A stretch of 64,000 nt of DNA, taken from assembly GCF_000208745.1 (NCBI RefSeq), contig NC_030855.1, positions 2,970,923-3,034,922 on the forward strand, in the 5' to 3' direction. Position 1 is the stretch's first letter. Every line of letters begins with the position of its first letter. The translations under genes were made by a program, and so were the position numbers. The notes beneath the pieces are model-generated. The model saw only the letters and a list, made by a program, of their open reading frames with translations, did no database searches and was not told the DNA's origin. Shown here piece after piece: positions 49,964 to 61,286 of this stretch. This DNA is from Theobroma cacao. Taxonomy: Eukaryota > Streptophyta > Magnoliopsida > Malvales > Malvaceae.

Positions 49964-50277
49964 TGCTAAAAATGGTAAACATAATTTTGTGAAAGCCACT
50001 AGAACTTATATTAGTTTTTTGCTTATCTACTTTGATTTTATATTTGTCTTCTCAATTTTCTGAGTCTTAGTGTATTAACTTGTAAGTTCTAGGCAGTTTA
50101 TAAATCACTCTTTCGTTTGTAAGTTATGTAATGCACACGTCTAGTGAAATTGTTTTAGAAGTTATTAGTTCTCTGTATTCTTGTTTCTGCAATTTTTTAA
50201 TAAAATTATATTTCTTCGTTTTCTATTTGTTTTCTCACATTCTGATTTTGATATTGTGCTAGTGTAATTTAGTAACA
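49964..50277 (+). repeat. 3' LTR of the outer Copia
   Basis: 314 bp from TGCTAAAAATGG to TTAGTAACA, right after the purine tract AAAAGGGAG. Confidence 0.85.
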
Positions 50278-53200
50278 TTATTTAATTTCACAGTAAAGCT
50301 CCTCAATCTTGCCCAAAGAAGAAGAGTTACGCCTAGGCTCAACACAAATGGCATGGGCTTTCACATTTCTCTAGATAGCTTTAGTGTTAGAGTAGGTTTT
50401 GTCAATTCATCTCACATATAGAATGGCTCCTCACCCCACTTTTAGCATTAACTTTCCAGTAATCTACTTTCTGATTTCTCTGCAAACTCAAACCAATAGA
50501 AGCTAATCTTTGTCCTGCCATTCAAAATTATATCTAAATATTCTAAAAGTTACTTCCTTGACTGACTCCATAAAAGGCTCTATCCAAAGATTTTCTCTCT
50601 ATTCCATTCCTTGAAAGGAAAACACCAGCTTTTCTAAATGCATCATGCATCTTATTCTATATGTGTGATTTCACACCTGCCTTTGGCTTACCTGTGCTGC
50701 ATTGCCCAAGTTTACTTCATCAGCATTGCATTTCCTGTCTGTCTTGTCAGAGTTGTAAGGGCTACAGAGGGCTGGCACTAGTGGGCCAGATTGATTGTAG
50801 TAAATAGGGCTGGGATTGGGTGGGACGTTCAAGTTAGCCACATTATTGATTAAGGCATTAACAGTACCCACCAAGCGCGTAGAAACATCTTTGCTTTCAT
50901 CTAATGCTGCTTTAGCTGTTGCACGGTCCACACATGGAATAATATCATCCAAAGCAGTATGAGCTGTAGGATACAGGACCCATTGTTCCATAGCAACACA
51001 ACTATCGTCCATCACAATGAAAAATGGAGAGAAGTAGATTAGACGCACACTCGAGTTATAAGTAACAAAGTAGCATTTTCATCAGAGAATCCACACGGTC
51101 AATATGACCAATGAAAGACATATACACATTTTGTTGCATCACTATATGACTATATCAATTATCAAGGGCCTAATTATCGTACAAATGTTAAAGCACCATT
51201 GAACTAAAAGTATAGTCATTGACTTGGGCATTTTTTCCTAGTTTGGGACAGCTTCCACTCATGTACCTTAACCATCTCCTCCTTACGCGGTATGTCCAAA
51301 CACATTAGCATCACTTCCCCTCGTGTGACCTACTTAGCTCAACCATCTAATAGTCACAGCATACCCTATTTACTCTCTAAAAAGCCACTGCTCGCTGAGA
51401 ATCTAAAGGTGTAATCTTTGCATATGGAGCCTACCAGCAAGATTGGCTTGCCAGACAGTAGAAGACAAACCCTCGGTTTTCATACCACTTGAAAGAGTGA
51501 TGGTTTTCTGGGAAATGCAGCAAAGACTTGATATTAAAGGATAAAGTATTGCCTTAAACTAAAAATTTTAGCAATTGGATTGGGGGTTTTATCGTATATG
51601 CTCATCAACTCTCCAAGGGAATTCCGGTCTTTACATCATAAGCCAAGACACCGGCATAAGCATCTAACGCGTTTGCACTGTTATTCAAATAGCTAGAATT
51701 GAAAATGGGCAAACTATTATCAGTTTTTTACCCAATCTGTTGCAAACTAAGAAGAATTTTAAGACTCAATCATCAGATATATGTGTGTATTCAGAATAAA
51801 AAATTGCCAAGGTAATTGTTGTCAAAAATCAAAAGGGGCTTGATGTGCAGAATGTCAGAATCTACAGCACAGGCTCAACTGCAATGTACTACCAAATTAT
51901 CAATACCAACGTGAAAAATAAAAAATATGAAGAAATAATTTTGATGGAGGCAAGCTAGATGATAGGTGCTGTCTCTCCTATTTCCAAGACAACAAGAGAA
52001 GAAAAATTAGCTTCTTAATGTTCCTAACAGCAGCAATTATCATGGCATATTACAGAAACCGTAGGTTCCCTTGGTAGGAAAATGTGTTCAATTAATTGTA
52101 TGACTTACTTATGAACTATGATGAATATGCCACACAAAATAAAGATGACTGTGACAAGGATCCACCCTATGATCACCAATCTGCAATAACTCAAATAGGT
52201 CAAAACTAACAGAAGGATAATAAAAAGGGAAAGAAATGGTAAAGGTCACTCACATGTACACACAAAAACGCATGCCAGAAACTGAAAATGCTGCAATATA
52301 AATGACAACAACTTAATTCTGTGACCATTAGAGGTCATTAATTTTTAGACAATTTGATTCAGATACCAGGATTAGATTGCTTACAGAAACCGAGGAAAGC
52401 CATAAGCAGCATTACAGACGCTATGATGATTAAAGCGAGGCTTCTGCATGGCAGATTGACAATGCTTTTAGAACCAAGATAAATCCTAGCATAACACTCT
52501 CTAGAACCAAGTCTTCTGCATGGCAGTTACTGAACCTAATTTGAAATGGAAGCATTTACTTACACATAATCTAAAACATGTCGAATTTTCTCAGAATTTT
52601 CCTTTGACTTTCTTTCCAAAATTTTGGCAGAATCATTTATCTTCTTATCAACCCTCTCAATGTTGCCCTGGATGTTAGGAGGTAAAAATGTTACACTGCA
52701 GCAATGGTAAAAAGTGTGAGAAAAATAAGAGACAGGAGATAAATGGTTTGAGAATAGTCGTAATGCTGGCGTCGACAGCAACAATGGCAGAGAGTGATCA
52801 CTAACAGGCACATGCCAAATCCCAGAAACCAAAATGCAGCAATGAGAAACAGAGGAGCAGCAGTAAATCCAACAGACTTCACCGACGACATGAATCATGT
52901 GAGTTAAGTTGGCAATTTCTTCCAGCCATAAAAATTATAGCATAAAAGTAGGAATATATTCAAGCTCTAACTGTCTAGCTAAATATAATCTTTTAGTTAT
53001 AGAAATACATCTGAATACAAACATTATAATATATCATATTCAGATATTTCAGAATATCTCAAAACTATCAGTGAATAGCACAGATATCTTGTTATTGCAC
53101 ATGCCAAACTCTGTGTGGGATAAATATTAAATATTCAACAGATTATAAAAGACTAGCAAATTCCAAAAACCTGCATAAGGTACCTAATATCCCAACAAAG

Positions 53201-54330
53201 CTAACAAAAAGGTTGTAATGGTGCATCAGAAACTAATGCCAATAAGAAACTACCGATCTTGAGAGAATAATGGGATCCCCCAGGCTGCACATGAAGTCAG
53301 AAAAAAAAAAAAAGAAAATCTTTGTGCACAAACATTACAGAACCTAAAAGAGAAAATAAATTCATAACAAATCACAACACAATCATGTAACAGATAAAGA
53401 TGTCTTTATATTTTAGGATTTAAAAGCATGACTTCTATCCAATAATTTATGTAAGTGAAGAATTGGGTCATGAATTGCTTCAAAGCCTTAGGTTGAAGAA
53501 CCAAACTTTCAATGTTTAATTCCTAATGAATAAATCATGTAAGGAAAATGATAAAAAAATATGTGGGAGATCAAACAATTAACGATCTGTGAAGTGTCGA
53601 AGGAGAAAATTTTAACAGAGCATAGACATCAAGGACATCATATGAGCAAAAGGGAGAGTCCAATTCTTACTGAATCATGAGTATCCTACAGATTTTACTT
53701 TGCACTGATAAAGAACTAATGCCTTAATTAATAATCATAACTAGAATATAAACCATTAACACCCAAGATAAACCAACTAAATAGCGAACACAAGTTATAA
53801 AGCAATGAAAGGATTTGATATAAGTTAGACAAGGTAATGTAACAGAAAACCAAGAAAACTCACAGAAAAGTAATGCTTTTCGCTAATGTTCCATCCACCC
53901 TTGTAATAGTTAAAATTGTCAAGAGGGTCTTTCCTGTGAGTTCTCTCTGCAGCTAACACCAGAGTCGAGTTTTCATAGCCTTAACATAAACTCCTTCTAC
54001 AACAGACCTTCTCATTCCATCTGATACGACACCATATTTACTTCCACCCATCACCCCTATAAACAAGAATCATTACCAATTGACAGAATCAAAGTTAGTT
54101 TGCAAAAAATCAGAAAAAGACCAAAGCCCACTTAGGAAACGCATGCTTATAGTATCTTGAAACACCAGTTTCTTGCTTCAAGAACATCAAACCAAGACAA
54201 AGTAACTACCTGGATTGGGTTTGGTTGGTACATGATAAGATAAAGAGGCACGAGACAGTGCAAAGAAGGTTGAAAAAACCAGGAAAAACGTTGGAAGGAG
54301 AAGAGACGGACGTGATTTGGTACAGAGCAT

Positions 54331-55272
54331 TGCGTTGAACGCTTCCGTTTCTTGCTGTGTCTCAAGTTCGAAGGAAAAAAAAAACTGATGTAATGACAAC
54401 CCGGAGTTTCATAGATTTTCTCGAAAGAAAAGACAGAGACAAAAGTAACTTGCCGCATTATCTTACGTTCTTCAGGCTTATGATTCAAAGTTATTCTTTG
54501 TCTTTAGCTTTGTAGTTGAAAGCCTTTTGACTTGTACTTTGGTTGAGCATCGTAAACTAAGAGGGCAAACGCCAATCCGCATACGTGGTAGCAGATTACT
54601 TGCAAACAGTATCCAATTCAAAGAATCAGATGTGCGCCATAGCCAATAAATTTTATACTATTAAATTACAAAGTCTTATTTTATATTAATAACATGCAGA
54701 TTAGGAGAATACTTATTCATGTAATTGTTGCTTAATCTAAGACGGCATAAAATGTTTTTAGGAGTCATTTGCATACAAACCATGTTGGTAACTAGAGAAT
54801 TATACTTTTTCACTGTGAGGTTTTGCTAATTGATTTTATTTTATTTAAATAAAATGGTCTGTATAAAAAACTAGTAAAGCCCATATTAAGCTAAATAAGT
54901 ATTAAAATAATGTGATCGCAGATTGAGCTAGGTTAATCTCAGTTTATAATTAACTTAGTTAAACCCTAAATTGGTGTTAGAATTCTGACATGAACAAGAC
55001 TTGCTCAGCATACAATGAAATGAACTTTCTATGTACCATATATTTGAACCTAAATGAGTCTAGTTAAGAACAATATTTTGTTCCCACATGAGGCAGGGCA
55101 ATCACGATCACATAAACTTGAAACTGTGATTCAAATGTTGCAGATATTGATCCCATCCAACCCTTTATTTGTACTTTTCATTTCTTGATAGTAAAGGAAG
55201 GGTGCAGATTTCTGAGATGGTCATGTGAAGAGAAGTTTTGAGCCTTAATGATGCAGTGACCTGCTCAATTCT
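54331..55272. other. Spacer between the tandem membrane-protein gene copies
   Basis: Would hold the former promoter of the decayed copy and the 3' end of the intact copy, both on minus. No TATA or poly-A signal could be fixed with confidence. No other gene. Confidence 0.45.
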
Positions 55273-58075
55273 TTACAGCTTCCTCCCTCCAACAAGAGGA
55301 GACTCATCATACCCTTTATTGATCCTTTTGGTATACTTCCGGTGCCGCCTCTCTCTAGCATACAACACCCACAAGATCAAAGATAACATCACTGAACCTG
55401 TAGCAGTTACCAGGCCTATATAGACCCATTCACTATATTTCCTCAGCCCTGGGCAATGATTTTGACTGATGCCATTGAAAGTGTCTCGGAGCACCGTGCA
55501 GTCTACTATGCCAGCAAGGAAGTGGCCGTAATTGTGCAACCCATAGCTTACATTAACAGCTGAAGTCATCTGGTTGTACATGTCAGGGGTCAGGCGGCCT
55601 ATTGTGGTACAAATACCAGCTGCTGAAACTTCACACACATATTTCTTCCATTCCTGCATGAAACATAATAAATCAAGTCAAACATTGGACAATTTTCGAA
55701 GCTGCAAAACACCTAAAGCTTCTAGTTTTTTCCTTTTTTTTTTACCTCTGCCGCATCGCTCAAGGCTACTTCACCCTCACCGCAGCCCTGTTGAGTTGTG
55801 TATGGGTTACATAACACAGGTACTAATGGACCAGATTGATTGTGATAAAGAGGTACTGTTTCTGGGGGTAAGGTATCGTTGTTGGCTACAAGGACGATGT
55901 ACTCGTTCAAAAGACCGTCCACGCTGGTGGTTACTGATCTGCTTGCATTCAAGACATTTTGGCCAAATCCCCTGTCCCAACAGGGAAGAAGTTCCTTCAT
56001 TGCTGAATCGGCCATGGGGTTTTGGACCCATTCGTCCATTGCAACGCATGTGTCAGCCACTATGCTAAGTTATGCCGAAAACTTGGTTAGATACAGCAAA
56101 AGATGGACACCTAAATTCCTTCTGCAATTTGCCCTAAGCACTTAAATTTCATCAATGCATATGATATGTTAGACTTACTTGTGGAAAACGAGAAATATGC
56201 CACACAAGATAAATGTGAGTGTGATAATAATCCAACCAATGACCACGAATCTGCAATTGAAGAGAGTAATGTTTTAGTGAGAAGATGGAAAAGAAAAAGA
56301 GACAAAGAAAGAAGCTATTATATGCATAGCAAAGTCACTTACAAATACACACAAGCTTGCATCCCAAGAATTGAAAATACTGCAACCCATAAACAGCAGC
56401 ACAACAACAATGTGAGGGAGACAGATTAATAATTGGTTTATTAAATAGAACTGATAAGCATCTAGTTTGGGGGAATCAAAAGGCTTACAGAATCCGAGAA
56501 ATGCCAATAGGAGCAGGAAAACAGTAATAATGATAAGAGCCATGTTCCTGCAATAAAGAGCAATTAAAGCGATGATTAAATAAGCTATTAATGTACTAAC
56601 TCTCTTGTGATTACAAAAACCATAATGAATGATATAAAAGCAATTGACATACACAGGGTTCAGAAATACTAGTATGGAGTCTGTAATGTGGGCTGATGTG
56701 ACATGAGGAAGGTTTCCTGTGGCATTGATTAGGGAATTGACATTGTCGATCTGGCTTACGAGATCAGGAGGTAGAAACTGTTGATTCAAAGCAATATTCT
56801 TGGCTGAGGAGAGATAATTGTATACATTTATAAGATTATTGACGACGCTTATTCCTTGATTCACAATGTATTTTGTAGCACCATTTACGCTGCCTTGGAA
56901 TCTTCCCTCTCCAATGTACATTATAACACATCCAACACTGAAAGTGATGAAACCCAAGTAGTTGAAAGTAATTTAAAATCATGGAGAGACATCCAAAAAC
57001 ATAAACGATATTCTAGGCCTAGAAATATGAGCAGAATATTGGAGGACTTACATTGCAGCAATGGTGAAAAGCACGAGAAAGATGAGAGAAAGCGCATAAG
57101 CAAGTCGAGAATAACCATAGGGCTTGTTGCGGCGGCAGCAGCAGCAGCAAATACAAGCACAAAACAGAAATAGACCAAACAGCACGAACCATACTATAGC
57201 AATGATGGCAAAAGGAGCAGAACTGAAAGCCACAGACTGCATTCGCAAAAGTTGGGGATTACATTAAATAACTCTGCTGCAACTCGATCAATAGCAAATA
57301 TAGCAAATGCAACTGAGAATTAAAGCAATTTCTAACATCAGTAGCAAGATATTAGAAATTGACATTATTGAATGGAATTAGTCCTGTAGTAGATGGGAAT
57401 TTATTTTTGGAGTTCAAATCTACAACTGAATTCAATCTATTTGCAGCACAAGTTATCATGATTTTTGTGACAGAAACATGAAACATTTAGAAAGTTACAA
57501 GATTTTTTTTCTAAGGAAAAGATTATGCATGGATTTTCTATTTAATTTAATTTTTATAAAAGAAGGAAACCTCCATCCCAGGATTTGGTTCTAAACTTTC
57601 AAAAACATTTAATATTATCACGAATTGCAGGAACTGACTGAAGAACAAAATGAAAAAATAATAGGAAGAAGATATAGATGAAACAATTGATGGACAGGGC
57701 TTAGAAATCTTACAGCCAGGTAATGTACGCTAGCAATATTCCATCCACCTGTATAATAATTAAAATTGTCTAGAGGGTCCTTCCTGTATGTCTCTTTCTT
57801 AGCTAGTATAAAACTTGCATTTCCTGATCCAGCTTCATCCAATCTCTCCTTCACCAGGCTCATAGCTCCTGTAAGAGATAGACATTTGTGTTTTCTAAAC
57901 AAAGATAAACATATGCATGCAGAAAACAAATGATAGCAATCACACCTTGAGAATTACCATCGGATGGCTGATCATCCTTCTCATCCTGTCCATGAGCAAG
58001 TGGGAAGAAGGTCGATGAAATGAGAAACAAAGCAATTATAAGAAAAAATGGCTTCAATCTGACAGGCATCTTCAT
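55273..58075 (-). CDS. Multipass membrane protein, plant At2g12400-like family (9 exons, 540 aa)
   Basis: Exons on minus: 57946-58075, 57714-57868, 57052-57236, 56653-56937, 56489-56547, 56343-56379, 56179-56250, 55746-56064, 55273-55653. All introns are GT-AG and all phases join, giving 1623 nt (540 aa). Residues 1-29 are a signal peptide (ALFLISSTFFPLAHG). The conserved motif RKDPLDNFNYYTGGWNI is at about 75-90. Predicted membrane spans lie at about 102-124 (followed by a CCCCC cluster), 141-165, 254-275, 284-308 and 490-511. Two large outer loops (about 167-252 and 310-489) have several N-glycosylation sites and paired Cys. The short C-terminal tail is basic. This five-span, two-loop plan recalls Tweety/prominin-type proteins, but the plant family has no settled function. 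ATG 58075 is the first in the signal-peptide frame; MKM allows a start two codons later. Confidence 0.88.
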
Positions 58076-59440
58076 TATTCTTCTTCTTTGTATCTCTCGA
58101 TTTTTTTCCCTTGGTGAAACAAAGGGTTTATGCATGCATGAAACCAATGGCTTTGGATTAACGTGAAACTGTAGAAATGAATATTGGCTTCCCTGTGCAT
58201 CTTGAACGCGTATTTTTCCAAAAACACGTATTTTCTGTTCTTTGCATGCCTATATTTGTCTTTAAATTGTTATTATCAGTTGTAGTAGCTTTCTGGCATC
58301 TCATAATTACAATAAAAACAGCTAGATGTATGAAATTTGAAGTGTTTGTCGGTTTTCTGTTTCTATTAAGAGTATTAATGATCTCTAACATATGGTCTCT
58401 CAAAGCGACGATCCAATTTTCTTTTAAGTTTAAACTTTCTAACTTTTGCCTAGAGCATGGGATTACGAAACGTGAAAAGGGTTGCCCTATACGTTGCATG
58501 GTCTTACGTGCTAAGAGTAACACCAAGGGATTATTACAAAACTCTTTGATTTATGATATATGTTGCATTCATGCATTCTCCATTAAAACTTAGTTGTATC
58601 ATAAATTAGATTGACTAGAAAATAAAAGCAATCCTCTTTCATCCTATCCCATTTTGCTGCTTAAACTGATCAAAATTAACACACATACATCAAAGGACAC
58701 AATACACTCGAGATTATTGCAATCTTATTTGCAATTAAAGATCGGATAAGGAAAACTCAAGAATATGGAAAAACCTTATCAAGAAGACTAAAGCTCTATC
58801 TGCAACTAACGATCAGATTAAGAAAAGTGAAGAAGAATTGAAGTCTTATCTACAACTAAATATTAGATTAGGATATGCACATTAAGATTATATTAGAGAT
58901 TTATTTTCTGTAATCATTGTATGCATTGATTCCTCAAGTTTTCTATTTCTTCTTATATGGTATCTGACAAGATTGCATTATACATATCTATATATAATGT
59001 TGAAAAAGGAGATTAAACATGTGGGGAAAAGGGAGAAGGTTGTCTACAAGGAGAGACGGAGGAGGGCGAGAAAGTGAGGGTTAGTAGAGGATGGGCCGCC
59101 CGTGGCACAACCACAACCCATGGTTGGGGTCGGTCTGGCCAGATCCTTTAACTTCGTGAGTTAAGTTGACTATTGTAGTGAGCTAGCTCATTTGACACTT
59201 TTAGGTTGTTGTACCCCGCTGAATCCAAGTACTAGTGATAATAACAACCACGATGATTAATAAAAAAAAAATAAATAAATAAAACTAAACAAAATTGAGT
59301 TTTAAATTAGATTGAACATGTACTAATCCGATCAATTGATTGCTTAAAGTTAAGCCGTTGGATTTTGATGTCATTTCATGGTAATTACTATGCATAATTG
59401 GTGCCTACTATATTTACTTTATGTTGTAAATTTTTGACAA
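58076..59440. other. Upstream region of the membrane-protein gene and spacer
   Basis: Contains the presumed promoter and 5' leader of the gene ending at 58075. The plus-strand frame 58177-58593 has no motif and is not called. 59030-59170 is locally GC-richer without a recognisable feature. Confidence 0.4.
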
Positions 59441-60819
59441 TTTTTTTTTATCAAAGTTAAATGGGATTTCATTGATCACAAGGAAAATAATCCTTGGAGA
59501 AAGGGATACAAAGTCATTAAAAAGGACAGAAAAGCAAGGAATGCCAACACAAAGATCTGAACAACCACAAAGAAAAAGTCAGAAAAACAACCAGAAAATG
59601 AAATGCAGCCCAAGGGGAAAATCGAAGTAGAAGGAGCATAATTCAAAAGTTCATAGAAAAGATAGCAGGCAACACAAACGCAAGGAGAACAGAACAGGAA
59701 GTATAATGTAGAAGGCATGGCAAATGCTTGAGAGGACCAGGAGAGGCATGAGCAGAATCAAGCCAGCAGGAACAAGATCACCCCAGTGTTGGACAAAATG
59801 CGGGAAAACAAGGAAGAACAGCATGAGAATCAAAAACCAGATAAGAGAACAAAAAGGAACACCCCTTCCCTCCCAAAGCAGAATTTGATCCTGATGCACT
59901 CCTGACTTGGCCAAGCTTTTTGTCCTTCCATTTGTTGAACTGGAAAATGACTAAGATTCCACCTTCCTACCTAAGATTCCATCAGTACAACTACATAATC
60001 AACTTACCTTAATAAGAACAAATTTCTTCAAATTTAACCGTCAAGAGAGCAGAATAAGAGGTTGATCACGTCTCACACCTTCTTTGGCCAGAGAATCAGC
60101 AAAGGAATTGCGCGAATGAGAAGTATGAACGATAGACCAGACACCAACTTGAGATTTTAAATATTCAATCTGAATAATAATGTGTCTCAAACACCAGGGA
60201 GCTTAGGACATTTGATCCATTTAACAACATTCATAGAATGAGATTCGATGATCAAATCAAAGGAGTGGACCCAAGAACAAGCAATAAAAAGAAAAAAAGC
60301 TTCTTTAGCTACCAGTAGTTCGGCCATGTTAGCATCACCCCATCCAACAGATTTAGAGAACTGTAATTTGACCTTGCCATATGGTCTCTTAGAACTCCGC
60401 CAATTCCCAAGTTTCCTAGGCAACCAGAAGCAGCTTCGTTAACATTAAATTTAACTTGATTCGGGTTTGGACGTCTCCATTCCACACTTTTAATGAAACT
60501 TTTGCAAGAATCCTCAATGCTACCCAACCAAGGTTCACGAAATAAATCTAAGAGTGGAATCTTAAGATTAGACCATTTAGATTTTGCCCACCAAGCAACC
60601 TTAGTCTTGTTGATGTCGTAAAGTTGAAAAGGGTCCCAAATTTTACCACTGAAAATCATGTCATTCCTGAAAAGCCAAATAGACCATAAAATACTATAAA
60701 ACGACATCTTCCATAACTTAAGGTGATCACCATCTAAAGGCAAATCGTTCCAAGCGGAAAAAAACTCTAAGGCAGAACAAGGAAACACCCAATCAAGCCC
60801 CCAATCTCTGCATTAAGAA
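59441..60819 (-). pseudogene. 5'-truncated L1-type LINE: C-terminal ORF2 and tail
   Basis: Read on minus from 60819. It begins with RDWGLDWVFPCSALEFFSAW (zinc-binding-in-RT region), then WSIWLFRNDMIFSG near 60660-60700. The RNase H-like domain follows with KFNVNEAASGCLGN (Asp expected at the Glu/Ala position is lost) and GIGGVLRD near 60390-60450. After a frameshift come AELLVAKEAFFLF and IIESHSMNVVKWI at 60190-60330. A long 3' part ends in TTTAACTTTGATAAAAAAAAA at 59441-59462, a typical plant LINE tail. Its upstream end is cut at 60820 by the Copia LTR. Confidence 0.75.
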
Positions 60820-61170
60820 TGTTAAGTTAATACTTGCATGATAATGTACACTTGTCAAGCTTTTGTTATACTTTGCTTCATTGTAGTGGTCATTAGTCAT
60901 GCATGTTTTCTACTAATTCCATCACCTACGTGTATAGCTGCATGAGTTTGTTGTCTTTATGCCATAACACCTGTGTCTATAGTATGTTACAAGTGCTAAT
61001 TATGCCTACTGCATATTTAACTTGTACTTTAATATGATCAATGAAGCAGACTTGCAGTTTCTTGTAACCATCGATAGTCTTTCTTTCAAGTTTTATAAGT
61101 CTTTCTGTTTTAGTTTTATAACAGAGTATCTTTGACAACTTGTTCTCTGTTAAAGACTAGAGATATAACA
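60820..61170 (+). repeat. 5' LTR of the right-hand Copia
   Basis: 351 bp from TGTTAAGTTAATACTTGC to AGAGATATAACA, directly followed by the PBS. A likely promoter region, since it drives the element, but no TATA box was fixed. Confidence 0.85.
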
Positions 61171-61182
61171 TGGTATCAGAGC
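61171..61182 (+). other. Primer-binding site, initiator-Met tRNA
   Basis: TGGTATCAGAGC, an exact match to the common plant initiator-tRNA complement, with no gap from the LTR end. Confidence 0.92.
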
Positions 61183-61286
61183 TCTTGCAAATATAAGATC
61201 TCAGTTGGACCTGAAATACAAAAAAAAAAACTATCATACATCTAAAGTCAAGCCACCATTCTTCAAATTTCTCAACCTTCAGCAAT

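Larger units (their letters stand above)
41250..50277 (+). mobile_element. Outer Copia element in the last intron of the decayed gene
   Basis: LTRs at 41250-41560 and 49964-50277, PBS-like TGGTCTCAGAGC at 41563-41574, and purine tract AAAAGGGAG just before the 3' LTR. Left coding remnants: gag-like frame at 41593-41811, the integrase segment SHNDLYDP...VFIDDFTRYIYLG at about 42715-42815, and the RT start (NETWKLTPKPFD) up to 43835. The inner Copia interrupts here. RT resumes at 48814 (YKARLVARDFSQ) and continues through VDDMIIIG near 49215 to RNase H (HARTKHIKLERHF near 49770). Many stops. It is antisense to the host gene. The flanking five bases (TAAAG, TTATT) do not match, so target copies have decayed or the ends have shifted slightly. 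Confidence 0.82.
40672..54330 (-). pseudogene. Decayed tandem copy of the multipass membrane protein gene
   Basis: Exon remnants colinear with the intact gene at 55273-58075: 54210-54330 (ATG and signal peptide), 53864-54056, 52564-52876 (exons 3 and 4 fused), 52385-52443, 52254-52290, 52109-52180, 50692-51019 and 40672-41050. Exons 5, 6 and 7 keep exactly the lengths of the intact copy (59, 37 and 72 bp). Lesions: exon 2 is out of frame by one base near 53970-53990. Intron 3 and the first half of exon 4 are deleted, giving a TAA at the junction near 52692. No AG is present where the exon 8 acceptor should be (before 51019). Exon 9 is two bases short near its GRLT motif, giving a TGA. A 9.0-kb Copia sits in the last intron. 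Recently expressed partial transcripts are conceivable, but a full protein is not. Confidence 0.88.

Noticed and set aside
41250..50277. A single 9-kb Copia element
   Set aside because: There are two different LTR pairs, two PBS sequences and two RT sets; the outer RT is interrupted and resumes in frame after the inner element.
58177..58593. 138-codon plus-strand frame as a gene
   Set aside because: No ATG-supported start, no motif, and it overlaps the likely promoter and leader of the intact membrane-protein gene on the other strand.
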